Positions 33,300-46,654 of a stretch of DNA of 64,000 nucleotides are shown here, one piece after another. Below the pieces are notes generated by a model. It did no database searches, was not told the origin of the DNA, and saw only the letters and a list, made by a program, of their open reading frames with translations. The stretch spans positions 178,306,246 through 178,370,245 of the forward strand of contig OZ018318.1 of assembly GCA_963969495.1 (NCBI GenBank). The letters run 5' to 3'. Numbering within the stretch: the stretch's first letter is position 1; each line of letters starts with the position of its first letter. Position numbers and translations under genes: made by a program. Origin of the DNA: Ceratothoa steindachneri (taxonomy: Eukaryota > Arthropoda > Malacostraca > Isopoda > Cymothoidae).

Positions 33300-34148
33300 G
33301 CAAGGCCTTTTAATTTTGCTCTAATGACCAAATATTAAAGATACAAATTGCCTTTCAAATTCCGCTTTTTAACTTACAAATTTGCAATCTTTGCGACCAG
33401 CTTCAAGTAAACTGCGGATTTTGAAAGGAAATTTTGAAATATTAAAAGGGCATTTGGGATCAAACTTAATTCATCAATTCCGGACTCTTGAATAAAAAGT
33501 CTTTATCTTAACCTTCAGGGGAAGGGAACCGAAGAGGAACGGGACGCGTTGGAAATAATAGGGAGGGAAATAACGGTTGGCTATTTAGTGAAGGGTTTTG
33601 TTATCTCTATTTGTATGACAATATTTCTTTTGTGGGTGAATTTAAAATTCTAAACTTAAATTTACATACTAATAACGTCGCCATTTGAAGAGATCGCCTT
33701 TTTATTTGGTCACATACAAATCAGGAAGTTTTAAATACAAACGTTGGCTTGTTTATGGAGGCAAGTAATTTAGACGATGACTTAAGGAAACTAAAGTCGG
33801 GAGTATTTGGTAAGAGAAAGCGAATGATCAGCAGTTTTGATGCAATCTTCCAAGTGCTTGGTTTAGGAATATAGAAAAATACCATAAAATAATTACATTA
33901 AATATCTGTTTATATAAAAGGCATTTGATATTATTAAATTGAAGGTTATATGGATTTTTGTTCCATTTATATGTTACGGCAATGTACGCGGAGTGAATTC
34001 CGTACCTTAACATTTAACACTTTAGAAGCATAGGTCCATCTGTAAGAAGATGTGTTGGACCAAATTTGCGAGAGGCAGATGATGGCGAAGAGAGGGAAAA
34101 GGAAAATGATCGCTTGGTCTTTGAGATTTCCTTTGATTACTTTATGGA
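33300..34148. other. AT-rich region, no gene recognised
   Basis: Only short frames without family features. The 37-bp array begins at its right edge. Confidence 0.35.
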
Positions 34149-34812
34149 TCTATTCGCTGTAGGCGAATTGGTGATGATAGGCCGATAAATTTGCTGTAGA
34201 CGAATGGGCGATGTTATGCAGATAGGTTCACTGTAAACGAATTGGTGGTACTAAATCTATAGATTCATTGTATACGAATTAACGATGTTGAGCCGATAGA
34301 TTCGATGTAGACAAATTTGTAATGTTAAGCAGACTCATTTGCTGTAATTTATTTTTTATGTTAATAAGATATATTCGCTGTTGAGTATTTGGTGATGTAA
34401 AGTTGATAGATTCGCTTTAGACGAACTGGTGATGTTAAGCAGATAGTTTCGCTGTAGACGAATTATTGGTGATGATATGAAGATTAATTCGCTGTAGAAG
34501 AATTGGTGGTAGTAAGCCGATATAACAATATTCTCTGTAGACTAATTCGCTATAGACGAATTGGCGATGTTATGTAGATTAATTCTCCGTAGAGGAATTG
34601 GTGATGTTAAGCCGCTAGATTTACTATAGAAGATATAGGTATATTAGATCACGAGATTAGCTGTAGACGAATTAACTATGTTAAAACGTTAGATTCTCTC
34701 TAGACGATTTGGCTATGTTTAACTAATAGGTTCGCTGTAGATAAATCGGCAATGCTAAACCGATAGATTTGCTAGGACGAATTGGCGATGTTAAGCTGAT
34801 AGAGTTGCTAAA
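34149..34812. repeat. 37-bp minisatellite array with TTCG/CGAA dyad
   Basis: The unit contains TTCGCTGTAGACGAATTGG followed by TGATGTTAAGCCGATAGA. About 17 diverged units are present. The TTCGCTGTAGACGAA core is an imperfect inverted repeat (TTCG...CGAA) kept in most units. Some units are interrupted, for example near 34340-34375 and 34520-34545. Confidence 0.88.
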
Positions 34813-34919
34813 ACCTTCCGATGGAATTTATGTGATTTTAATCCTCCGGTTGCGGGAATTCGTCCAAGATGCGAGAGCCGAATTATACAACTTACCTACT
34901 GCATTATCAGTTTAATCTA

Positions 34920-36275
34920 GATGTCTTTCCCTTTAATACGTAAGTATTTCCTTTAAATCCAAATGTATTTCCTTTTAATCCATATATGTTTTTCCTTTTA
35001 AACCAGCTGATATTTCTTTAATGTGGATGTCTTTCCCTTTAATCCAGTTGTCTTTCTCTTTGATCCGGTTCTGTTTCTCTATAATCCATATGTCTTTCCC
35101 TTTAATGCGGAAATAATTTTCCTTTATTTGATGCATTTCTCTTTAGTCTTGATATCTTTCCCTTTAATTCAATATATTTGCTTTTAATCTGGATGTCTTT
35201 TCCTTTAGGCGAGATGCCTTTCCTTTTAAACCAGTTGCTTTGCCCGGAAAGCTTTCCATCAAATCCGGATGTTTCGAACTAATCCATAATTCTTTTCTTT
35301 TAATTATTTTGTATTTCCTTTTAATTCGGATGTCTTTCCCATTAATTCGGATGTCTTTCTATTCAATCTGGATATATTTTTCTTTAATCTAGATGTCTTT
35401 CCATTTAATGTGTATGCCTTTTCTTTCAATCCGGATGTCTTTTTCTTTAATCTGGATGTCTTTCACTTTATGCAGGACGTATATCCCTTAAGTTCGGATG
35501 TCTTTCTCTTTTAGCAACATGTTTTCCCTTCAAGTCGGTTGCTTTCCCCTTAATTCGGTAGCCTTTTGCTTTAATCTGGAGGTCTTGACGTTTAATCCGG
35601 ATGTTTTTACTCCGAATTATTGTTTTCTTTTAATTTGGTTGTATTTTCTTATAATCCGTATGTCTTTTCCTTTAATTTAAATGTCTTTCTATTTAATGTG
35701 AATGCCTTTCCTTTCAATCAGGATATCTTGCTTTTAATTTAGATTTTTTTCCCCTTTAATCCGAAAGCTTTTTCCATTTAATCAGTGTCTATTAATTTAC
35801 TTGGTATGTATTTCCTTTTAATCCAGATGCCTTTCCTATAATCTAGCCTGATCTCTTTCCCTTTTTCAGATATGTTTCCATTTATATCTGATATCTCTAC
35901 ATTTAATCCAGGTGTCTTTCCTTTTTATCCGCATGTCTTTCGTTTTAATTTGGATGATTTACCCTTAAATCAAGATGTCTTTCCTTTTAATCTGGATATT
36001 ATTCTCTTCGATCCGGATGTATTTCTTTTTAATCCGTATGTCTTTCTCTTTAATCCATGTCTTTCTATTTAATTTTGATGCTTTTCCCTTTTATGCGGTT
36101 TTCTTTCCATTTAATCCGGATGCCTAATCCTTTATTTCGGATGCATATCTGTTTACTCCTTTTAATCCATATGTCTTTCCTTTTAATCTGGATATTTTCC
36201 TCTTTATTTCAGATGTTTTTCCATTTAGTTTGGTTTTCTCTCTCTCTTTATTCCGGTTGTCTTTCTCTTTAATTC
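34920..36275. repeat. 21-bp minisatellite array
   Basis: About 60 diverged units of the form ATCCGGATGTCTTTCCCTTT plus one base. The period is a multiple of 3, so plus-strand frames in the array read heptapeptide repeats such as FNPDVFP; they are not genes. The array starts about 100 bp after the end of the 37-bp array. ATCCGGAT is itself a palindrome present in the best units. Confidence 0.92.
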
Positions 36276-36279
36276 GAAA

Positions 36280-37930
36280 TAATAATAAAAAAATTCTGTT
36301 TCTTGGGGCGGATTACGAACAATGGATTAAAATATTCCATTAAATTATCTACAAATATATCTTGACTTCGGTGGCAATATAACGAATTTATCCTTCCTTC
36401 TAATTTATGCGCGATCGTTTTTTCTCACTCTATTACCATCACAAAACCTCTTATCAAGATCCATTTATGATCACCTTAAATTTCCCCCAATAGAGTACCA
36501 AATGGCCTGGCCCCTCTGATCAGCGACACTATTGATTTTCATTAAATGCGTGAAACTACTGAATTTATCTCCTCAATCTTTAATGACTCCCATTTGTTGT
36601 AAATTAAAGGGTATAATATGTGTTTAGGAGCGATTAATTAATAATTCATTGATTTTAAGTTCAAAGAATTGCTCACCAGACACTGAGGAACTCTGCTCCC
36701 TCACCCCTTTGGGGGATTAAGGGAGAAAGCTTTTGACCCCACAGCCTGTGCTGTACGTCCAATTAACGTTACCAAGAATAAGAAAGGCCGCGCTTTCTGT
36801 GAGTCTATTCTGAGGGAGCTGGTTTGAGTGGATGGAGACTGTTGCATGCTGGAGGAACGCAATGGCGCGCTCTTGTGGTGCGGTCCAGGCAACAAGTAGG
36901 AAGTGGGAGTTCGATTGCAGCTTACATCTAATGGGGAGAAGACATACTAGAGTTGCTACCAGATGCAGTGGTTGTGTCACATCCACTTGGAAATGACGTC
37001 ACCACTCTTTGTATCTTGTCCCAGAGTCTGGGTGTGATTTGCCTGCTTGGTAGGATGAGTGGTGGGGGAGGTTAATGGGAAGTCCAAGGAGGTGTGGAGG
37101 GAAAGGTTCCTTAACAATGAAACCCAGGTAGTAGTAGTAGTGGTGGTTCGTCAACCTGCCTTTTTCCAGGCTGATTCCGACCGGATAATGTAATAGACAT
37201 AAAGGTCAGCATGACAATCGCTGTCAAGCCCGAGGGCACCAGGGGCCGGCCGTATTTGGGGTGAGGGGCCAGGAAGTATTCTGTTTTGACACTAAACATC
37301 GTTCAGGTGGAAGCCTTCGTCACCTCGGGGGAGAGGGACCTGTGTCGCGTCCTAGGTATGTGGATATAGATACCCATCGACACGATTCTTTGGAACAAAG
37401 TGTGTGCGTGTTGTGCTGCGAGGACGGGAGAGGAAAAAAAGCAGTGTTGTAATTGGCTATGCGTGTGATGAGAAGTGTAAGATCTACCCGCCCACATCAC
37501 AGCGCAAATCCAGGTCGTAGCAACGCAGAGCAAAGAAGGACGACGTAATTGGCAAAGCAAATGATGAGGTGATCTTTTAAGTCGCATTCATTAATCGTAT
37601 TGTGATTAAATGCTGTTGTAAAATTAGCAAATCTGACAATTGCTCTTTAAATTCAATTTATTGAAGTACAGAATGTTATTTTCTTTAGTTTTAGGTTCAT
37701 CTCTTGTTTTTATTTCTTTTAATTATGGCAAATGACAATAATAAACGTTATTAGGAAAGTAAAGTCCCTCCTATTTTAAAACTACACTTGTTTATCCCTT
37801 AACTTGCAAGTGCTTAGTAATATCGGCTTAAAGCCATCAGTTATTTAAGGTTAAGATTTTATTGCTTTGATGTTAAAAAATGTGAGAAAATCTCCAAAGT
37901 AAAAGAGATAAAATTTAAGAATTTGTTTTT
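36280..37930. other. Region without recognised genes, GC-richer between 36.7 and 37.6 kb
   Basis: From 36690 to 37590 the GC content rises and several 60-95-codon frames occur on both strands, none with recognisable features. A GTAGTAGTAGTAGTGGTGG run is at 37126-37144. This could be an unrecognised TE or an isolated host regulatory region. Confidence 0.3.
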
Positions 37931-37931
37931 A

Positions 37932-38542
37932 AAGGGTAATATTTGAGTTTATGTTCGCACGCTAAGGGGCGCTATTTCTGGGCTACACTGTTAAGGTACA
38001 ATTAATGCGATAGCCTCTGCATGTTTATTGAAATAATAGAGACGATAGCGCCGAATGCTTCAGTCTATTTACGCGCTATTAACAATAGTCGCATTAAAGT
38101 CCATCAAACCAAGTACGCGAGTATCGCGCTCATTTGACGACTTGGCTCCAGATGGCCAATGTTGGAAATAAAGGTCGAATTAAGATTTGTCAGTGTGTGA
38201 AAATAATAGTTTACTTTAACATTAAGAGAAGCTGTGCAATTTTATCTTTAAACAAAATAACGAAATAGGTACGTGAACCCCCCCCCCCCAAAAAACAAAC
38301 ATTACGAAGCATAGAAAAATCCATTACAATACTAACTAAATATAATCGAGTAGAAGTGAAGGCACTTACTAAATAATAAAGAATTAGAGACCCCAAAACA
38401 AATGACAAAACAAATACAACGCCGTGATTGGCCACATCCGAAACTACCGTCTGACGTAATAAGGCCTAGATTGTAGCCCAAAAGTGTAATCCAGAAGTAG
38501 CACCTCCTAGCGTGCGCCTATAAACTCAAGTATTACCTTTAA
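37932..38542. mobile_element. Possible non-autonomous element with ~60-bp TIRs
   Basis: 37932-37995 matches the reverse complement of 38478-38542: AAAGGGTAATATTTGAGTTT versus AAAGGTAATACTTGAGTTTA, continuing through a CGCACGCTA...GGGCTACA block on both sides. By eye the arms agree at roughly three quarters of positions. The 611-bp span has no coding potential; a C-run at 38279-38290 interrupts it. No target duplication was identified. Confidence 0.5.
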
Positions 38543-38544
38543 AA

Positions 38545-39678
38545 TTATTCGAAATGACGAAGATTAATATGACCTGGTAACGCAAAATATTATTATGCTC
38601 ATCTTGTTTTAAATCTACACGCTAAAACGAGATATAATTATGAGGTTAGGCCCAGAGTCATCCGAAACTATTAATTATAGTTGATTAAATTAAGATTTTT
38701 ATTAAATATCACAAAGCTCTTCCTAACACATATGCTTACTTTCATACTAATTCCCCATATGTAAATAGTTTAATTTCCTCATTGACGTTTTGAACCTATT
38801 TAAGAATGCTGTGTTCGACACTAGACCTTTTTGAAAGAACTATGTAAAACATGCAAGAAACGCTAAACTGTGTAGCAGAGTCTTCATCATGATCATCCTT
38901 ACTTCTTGTTTGCCTCCAAATTGAGATCTGCAATTATAAACCACACTAAAAGTACTCTAACAAAACTACCCATCTATATCTTACTAAGCACAAAACTACC
39001 CATCCTGTCATAACGATAAGTCTCGATGTGCTGTAGGAGCTTGTTCACATTGACCTTATCCATGGACAGGTCCCAAGGACTCTCTTACACAAAACCCATC
39101 CATCCACACCTATATTATACACTATCATCCAGTTGCGAGTCCATTTGTCGCCTTTATTAAAAACACTCATTTACGTAATCAGACTTCAGTCGACACAAAA
39201 ACTACTACTTGTTTGCCATGGCATATTGTAGCACGAGGACACCCGTATTTGGGAAAGGCCCATCGAATAATGTCATGATTGTAAAAAGAATGTTGATTAG
39301 CGCTCTTAGATAAGACTTATTCTATGTTAGTAATTCGTGTCAAATTTAGTTCGTAACAATGAGAACAAGTGTAAAGCGCTCTCAGGTTTGAAATATGAAA
39401 ACTTTCCATGAAGTTATTCATGGTTCGCTAGTACACTAAACTTCGAATCAGTGAAGTTTTTCTAACAGGCAGATGTTAACAACAGGTTTACCAGAAGAAA
39501 AAGAATTTTCTTGCTTGAGTAGCCAATTCATTTCGAGTGGTACCTCTCCCCTAATTATTTTTGGCGAGAAACAAGTTATAGTTATTGATACCACTTATTA
39601 ATGTCTAACATGACGTTTATCGGGACAATCCTGGCACTATTTGCATAGCAGCAAATTTTCACTATGATTTGAATTAAG
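38545..39678. other. AT-rich region, no gene recognised
   Basis: ACAAAACTACCCATC occurs twice (near 38961 and 38991), a small local duplication. No coding similarity recognised. Confidence 0.3.
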
Positions 39679-40165
39679 GTGAATAATGAAATTACTTACT
39701 TATCAAATAGGTGGTAAGGTGTATCAATAAAGGATTTGATTTTGTACTTTAACTACTACAAGGTATAGTATGAATTGACAGTGAATTAATTATACGAGAA
39801 TTGGAAATGACAAAAGGTTAATTTACACAGCCGCCAATAATACTCGTACGCAATTAGAAAATGGCAAATTAATTTACACTTACACTTATCGCAAATTAAT
39901 TGAATTGAGATTGAGTTAATCCCTGAAGAGAGTTGCATTTCACCATGGGAAATAAATTAGCTTTGATTAAAATGCGTTACGGTTGAAAGCAAGAGTAACG
40001 GACTTACTAAGAAGGGCGGAAAGTAGACTACTTCAAAAGTTGTCGAGTGGCTTGGAGTGTTTGAGAAAGTAGAAGTAGTTGTCTTTTCAATAAATGCAGA
40101 GATAACAATGCTTGGAAAATGGTCGAACGACCCAGAAAAGTTGAGAAGACAAGGGTAAATGTCAT
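39679..40165. repeat. Diverged direct repeat, copy 1 (partner at 41683-42145)
   Basis: Shared blocks with the partner, in the same order: GGTAAGGTGT/TTAAGGTGT, GATTTTG, AGTATGAATT, AATTAATTATA, GGTTAATTTACA, GTTGAAAGCA and GTAGTTGT. The copies are about 2.0 kb apart and heavily diverged. They might be remnant LTRs of a short element or a segmental duplication; no retroelement coding sequence was recognised between them. Confidence 0.5.
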
Positions 40166-40456
40166 GGAGATCTCATGGATAGTTTCTGGCAACGAGGAAA
40201 TCAATGCAAGAGATTAATTTGCCTTTTTGTTTAGATTCCAATAACCGTTTTCTCATTAAGAGCCTTAAATCCGAGCGCAGAGGTTAGAAGCTAGCAAGTT
40301 ACTTTGAACTTACGACCAGGATGCGATGCGTGAGGCGAGGAATCCAGCGACGGTATCAAATTTACGGATTAGACTGTATAAATGTGTTTAAGATTCTTTG
40401 AGGTTGTGAATGTCCCCAAACCAAGAAGTAAGAAACTTCTATGAATACTCAGAGAT

Positions 40457-40490
40457 AGAATGAGAGAGAGAGAAAGAGAGAGAGAGAGAT
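40457..40490. repeat. (GA)n microsatellite
   Basis: GA-rich run of about 34 bp with one AA interruption. Confidence 0.95.
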
Positions 40491-40494
40491 GCAT

Positions 40495-41680
40495 CCTGCA
40501 GTAGGGGGGGTCTGGAAGCGGGCGTGGTGGCGATTGCTGTGAAACTGTGATAGTCTAAGAGATTCTCATATCTTCTGATGTCGTCTGAAAACCTGAGAGC
40601 GTATGAGGAACAATCGTTCTGTCAAAGACTATATCAGTTATCATAGAGGTTGGGGTGATGAATTCCATATTTATTGGAATTTTTTGAAACGCTGAGCGTA
40701 CCTAGTTAGTGCCGTGGTCTCTTATCGCCCGTAACACGCAAGAGGCTTAAGAAAATTCGGCTCGAGGTGCGCGAAAACGCTTGGTTTGCATATGATCTCA
40801 TCTCGCGATTGCTGAGGCTAAAAGTGGGGCTGTGCTCAATCATACATATCAGCAGCAGTGAGCACCTTAGGATGCAAGGTAGCACAGACAGTTCAAGGGT
40901 ATTAAGTATAAGTGCTTCAAAAATATATAGAGAAGCTTATCAGGGTCGTCGCCGTTTAAGATGGATCAATCATAAATGTTGGACTCTCAAAAGAACGGCG
41001 CACATAACGAATTTTGCGAGATCGCCTCGAGTCCCAAGCATCGAAATCAAGTAGAAAGACGTGAACACAGGAATAAAAACGCGAATGAGCTTGTAATGCT
41101 TGCGAGCCTCACTAAGTGAGTGCTGCTCTTAGAAGTACACTGGTGCTTCGACTTTTGAACGAAAGCCCTTAGTCCGCCCAATCTACGAGGCACGGTGAGT
41201 TGTGGTATCAGGCTAGAGGGACGTCTTTTTGACGGACCTGACTGTACAGGTAATTGACGTCGATCAACGAACGTGTCGTAGGGAAGCCAGTCCGTCCATA
41301 TATATGGAAGACACCAAAAAGCGGTGAGGTACGAAATCATGTACACGGAAAGTGGACGAAGGTAAAAAGACCTCCATGACTCACAAGAAAGTCGATAGCT
41401 GATACCTGAGGATTGAGACCTGTGGTAAAGGAGTAGCTTGGTGCGTTGGCGAGTATAAAATGTGGATTTGTATGGTATCTACATATTTTAAGCAAGTATA
41501 GCTTGTAAATTTTCATCTCTCAAACAACTAACATACACTACAAGTCAACTATTGGAGAGTGTTGCCTTTTTTAATCAGTCAAAAGAAGCCTGAAATTTTA
41601 TAACTCCGTCGATGTAGTGACTAACATCACTTTGTAGTGAATGAAAGAATTTACGAGTACGTTACAATTTTTTAAATTAA
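40495..41680. other. Interval between the diverged direct repeats, no gene recognised
   Basis: Frames of 95-99 codons occur at 40767-41054 (+) and 41047-41346 (-). Neither shows a recognised family. GC content is a little higher than in the flanks. Confidence 0.3.
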
Positions 41681-41682
41681 CT

Positions 41683-42145
41683 ACGTGAATGAAATTTGCT
41701 TCGGTTCTCGTATGTTAAGGTGTGAAAATAAATGATTTTGTTTTAGACTTTAATTCTAACAAAGTATAATATGAATTAAAAATAAATTAATTATATGTGA
41801 ATAAAAAATAAAGAGGTTAATTTACATTGCTTCGAATTATACGTAAAATGGCAATAAGAATGAATTAGGCGTTAATTTGATTTACATTAAACCAGAATAA
41901 ATTAATTGACCTGGATTTACAGAAAGTGATACGTTATAGTTGAAAGCATGAGTACATGTTCTCACAAAAAGTGCAGAAAAGAAACTATTTTGATATTTTT
42001 CAGGCGAGGTGGGTAGAGTGAGCGTACAAGAGTAGTTGTTTTGCAAACAAATGCGTAGCATAGTTTGCGTAGAGTAGTCGAATGAAGCGAGAGAGTTGGG
42101 AAAGCTTCCTGAGAAATTTGAGAGCTGTCGGGCGACCAAAGAGTC
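41683..42145. repeat. Diverged direct repeat, copy 2 (partner at 39679-40165)
   Basis: See partner. The best local agreement is around AGTATAATATGAATTAAA and GAGGTTAATTTACA. Confidence 0.5.
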
Positions 42146-42149
42146 ATTG

Positions 42150-45100
42150 TGAGAAGATTGACTCGTTCTCAAATTAAAGGGATTTCAGTGACTCTTTCTG
42201 TTGAGGAGTTTTAGACGATTGCGGCTTTCAAGAGCAACCTTGGCCTTGCAACTGGTGGCAATTCGTGAGTCAGGAATACGCTACAATCAAAATTTATCTT
42301 TCTTTGCAAATAATGGGGGTAATCAGCGACTTGCCATTGCATCCTGGAAGAACCAAATTATTGTGGTACCATTGACTACCAAATTTATTGTTCTTGCGTT
42401 TCAAATTGTTCACGAGCAAGGATCTTTCATATTTCGAAATGTTCCAAGGATTGATTTAGTGCTTACCTTCAAGACCCCTCAAGTGTGAGTCACGTTAGAT
42501 TGTTACCCTTTGTACCTGGCGTAGCGACACGCACTAGCGGCATCAGTGCCACAGCAGTCTCAAACTATGTTGACTCAATCGTTTTTATTCTTGCTAAACA
42601 TTTACAACCCTCTTCTCATTTTATTTCTTGCCCAGCGGCTGATTATCAGGCTAGTCGCCGACCAACTTTCATTCATTCATCCATGGTGGAGTCGCCGAGG
42701 GTGAGAGCTGGTTCATTCATCCCTCTTGTATCATGGTGGAATTGTGTGTGAGTGGGATGGGGGAGTCATGCTTGCATTCGTCCCACCACTTCTTCTTTCT
42801 ACCCTCTCCTTCCTTTCTTTCCCTAATCTAGGATCTTATGTTTAGCAAAGGCCACGTTGCTGCGGCCGAAATCTGGACAATTGCGTGCTCTCCTGGCCCC
42901 AACGCGCGCAGATCTTTCTTTCAGAATTTGCTTACAAACTTTCTGCTTGAATCACTCTAGTTGTAGTTGCACTTTAAAATCGGGCAAAAATAATACCTTC
43001 AGCCTGCCATACATATCTCGTTTCCTACCAGTTATACGAAATAGAAGCGAATTATATTCGTGAATTCTTTTAAACTTTTCACACATGTATCCCGTATTTA
43101 ACCTTCCAAGAAAATATGTTCCTTTCTTACATTCTTTTAACTCGGTCGAGATTTGTTTCCATTAACGAACAATGTAATGTAATTTCCCATGAAAATCTTT
43201 TAAATGCTTTTCTGTTTGCCTTTTGCGTTTAACTTTAGGAAATAAAGCAAAACTTCTTCATTGGTTCGCCACTAAAGTTTTCAAGCTGTAAATTTCCCTT
43301 GTGTGCTAAGTTAACTGAACTTTAGTTGAATTTTGATCTTTCTTTTTCAAGTCAATCTTTTCTTAAAAATTCTTGCGAACTTTCCTTTTTATTTCTTCAG
43401 ATCGAAGGGGAAAAGTGTATTTAATTATGCCAAGTGTAACTTACGAGTGGGCGATCTACGCTTACAGTGGAGGAGCAGGGAAGAGAGAGGAAAGAATGGG
43501 AGGTCCTTTAACCGAGGAGAAACATCCTTTCTTAATTGAACTAAGTCATATTGGCTGTCTTCAGTCGTTGGATGGATCCCCATTCTGGTCATTCTTATGG
43601 CGGTTGCCATACGCTGCGCTGTAAATAACAGTGGTTCGGAGGCCGCGTTAATCAGTAGGAGAAATGCATCAAAAAGAGGACGGGTGCGGGTAAAAGCATT
43701 TACCGAATTGTAATTTTATTTCAATATGGAAATTGAATCCCTCAAACCTATATTGAAACTCGAACCAATTATGCCAACGAATTGTTCGCGCTTTTATACT
43801 TACAAATCCTTTTTCAGTTTTATATAACAGTAAACGAATGATTTTTTAGTCCATTGAGAGAAAATCCAGAAGAAAAAACAAAGTGTTCGTAGCTCCAAAC
43901 TTAAGATGTTCACTAAACATTTTGGAATCATTCTATTCGGACGGCTCTCTATGGGTTATTTTTATTGTTTGGATTCTCAACCTTTCACATGGTAACACGT
44001 CTCCCCAATTCTAGTTAATTTTATCTTAGAATGGGAGATCTTTACAAGCCCCTAGATCTGGGGTGCTTGCGAAAAATTCAGCTTTTATTTCCTTTTGTTT
44101 CTCGCTCCATTCGTTCTTTTGGTTAGTAAGGTAGGGGGGGATTTTCTGATTTTGTATAAAATATCGAAAACCAACGAAAACATCACCATGCAATTATTTA
44201 TGGGATGTTTGTGAAAGGAGTAAATTAGGTCGAATGAAAATGTAAGGAAGAATGATACCTTGAATAAATAAAAGAGGAGACTAGTTGGAATCGTGAAAAA
44301 AGGCAGGGTGCGCAACTCTCGCGTTGGAGTTGATGAAAAAACAAGAACGGTTGTTTTTCTTAATCTAAAGCGAAAAGTAACGAGGGAATCCACTTCAGAA
44401 AGCTTATAAGGAATGATCAGGACATATTTTGTGTAAAGTTAGGGGAAGTGAACACGCGGGGATCCAGTTGCTCTCTTTGGAGTAGGGAGGTCTTACAATC
44501 GTCCAGAAGTTGGCTGCAGCATAGTTTCCATGCTGTACCTAATAACCCCTTGTGAGGTGTAGTAAACGAAAAGAAAGATTGGGAAAGTGAAAGGGAAATA
44601 TGTTAGAACGAAATTCGGCATGTTTACCTGCCTCACCCCCCCCCCCCCTCCCTTACACCGCCAATGAAATAGGTGAATGAAATGTAAAATGGTGAAGTGT
44701 AGATGAGACGACGCCTAGGTAGTCACAATCTAGTTTCGGACCTCAGTGGCACTGTGACAGAGAGGACGTGCCACTGCTGCAGGCAGCAGGTTGAACTGTC
44801 TACCAGTGGCACTTCCTTATGGGGCTGCCAGGGGGGGGGGAGATTAATCCCGAACGTCGAAGGAACACAAAGACGATAACTGAATGACCACATTTTAAAG
44901 TTTGAATTACTCAGGTAATTATTCAAAGTCGAATTTTTATTACATGTTAAAAAGTAACTTTATCTGATTGATATTCATGATAAATAATATCAACACCAAA
45001 TAATTAAAATATTATTTATCCCTCGAAGGAATAAATGATCCCTCCAATATACCGGCTCAGAATTCTGTTGAAATGCAAATTTATTTGATGTTGCTTTCAA

Positions 45101-46290
45101 TTAATCAAATCCACCCAATTAATCCATCGACGAGTCATCCATTTATGATTATAATCCTTCTCAGGAAACCAAACTAAATGCAGAACAGGCTAAGCTCAAT
45201 AGGCGGTTAAACAGCTCGAAAAAACTGTATTTACTACAAAGTCTTACTGAGAGGAATCATCATTCTTTGTTTCGGTTATTTCTGGTCATAAATAATAAAG
45301 AAGTTTCTTGTGTCTCGAAGAAACTTGAAGACAGTTGTGGGTCAATTAAGGATCGAATGATAAGGATGTTGGAATCTCCCTGAAAAGAGACATGAAATTC
45401 GAATTTGACATCTTCACATTCCTGATTTGAATTCCCGCATCTACCAATATTCTAATGAAGGTAAATTAAGGTATCTCACTTATTCTGTCATTTTGCGATC
45501 CATTTCTAAGTTATGGAGTTAATTTCGTCCCCTGAGGTTGAACCTATCCAATTCTGCAATGTTCACTAAATCGAACAGATCCTCAACGATGCCTCACAGA
45601 TGGATGTATTTCCTTAATCACTAGATATACCAAATACCTAGAACAAATTCTAAATTTATTATAATAGAAATAAAACGGAGAATTTTTCTAAGCAAACTTG
45701 ACAGTTATTGAGAAATAAAAAGGGATTGTTAATACATTGCTAAGATCTCTTCACAGATTGGGGTGCTGGGTAGGTAGAAATCCATTTTCGTCAACTCCAT
45801 TAAATTTAATAAGATTATAATGAAATAAAGAAAATGATGTGTCTTGATAAAGTTACTCTTGTACATCGAATCTCTATCAAATTCCAACAGCGCAAGATAA
45901 TACAAGAGATGAGGATGCAATCAAACATACTAAAAGAACTAAAGTAAATAAACAAATAATAAACAACTATATAGCGAATCTTATGATAATATAATGATGG
46001 TTTAACTTAGTTTTAGTGGAAATATGACAAGAGAATAACGAAATGCAAAGAACCATTCCCACTATTGTATTAAAAAAGGGACTTAACTTGCAATCGTATT
46101 TTTAATCATGATGGAGTAAGTATAAAGACTTACTAAGAACACTTTTCCACAAAAGACTCGAGAGAAAATATCAAGCTGTCGTAAACACGACTCTAATCCA
46201 AACAAAAGGAAAAGACATTTTGGCTGATTGCTTCTGAATGCAACCTTCCAGTAAAGAGGAAGCTAAGCTGGTCTCGGCTTTTTCTTTTTT
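42150..46290. other. Four kilobases without a recognised gene
   Basis: Several 60-100-codon frames occur on both strands (for example 42201-42488, 42485-42751, 43373-43624, 44085-44393). None has features I recognise. A C-run is at 44635-44649 and a G-run at 44830-44840. Near 44744-44775 AGTGGCAC and GTGCCACT form a short hairpin, with AGTGGCAC repeated again near 44804. Confidence 0.3.
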
Positions 46291-46640
46291 ATCCCTTTTG
46301 GACAGTTTTCTCCGTTCTGTGTACTCCGTGTTTTCTTCTTTCTCATGTCTATCTGTTCTTTCATTTCCACTTTTATTTTAGTCTTTTATATTTCGTTCCA
46401 TACCTTTCTTTTCCTCTTGTCTCCTTTTTCCGCGTTTTTCTTTTTCTAGCCTGTTTCTCTCTTTTTCTTTTACCTTTCTTTTAAATTTTTTCCTCCCTGT
46501 TACTCCACTTTTATCCTGTTTCTGCTGATTTCTGTTCTCCCCTTTATTCCATTTTCACCCGTATCTCCCTTTTTTTTATTTCCTTCCTGCCATCTTTCTA
46601 TTTTTTTGTATCCCCCTATTCATTCTCTCTCTCTTAATTC
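46290..46640. repeat. Pyrimidine-rich (TTTC/CTTT) tract
   Basis: About 350 bp are almost purely C and T on the plus strand, with TTTCTTTT-type words and no regular period. It directly precedes a GC-rich, CpG-rich segment. Confidence 0.8.
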
Positions 46641-46654
46641 CCACTCGTGGTTCC

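Noticed and set aside
35498..36272. Plus-strand Phe/Pro/Asp-rich open frames
   Set aside because: Heptapeptide period equals the 21-bp minisatellite unit; no independent support.
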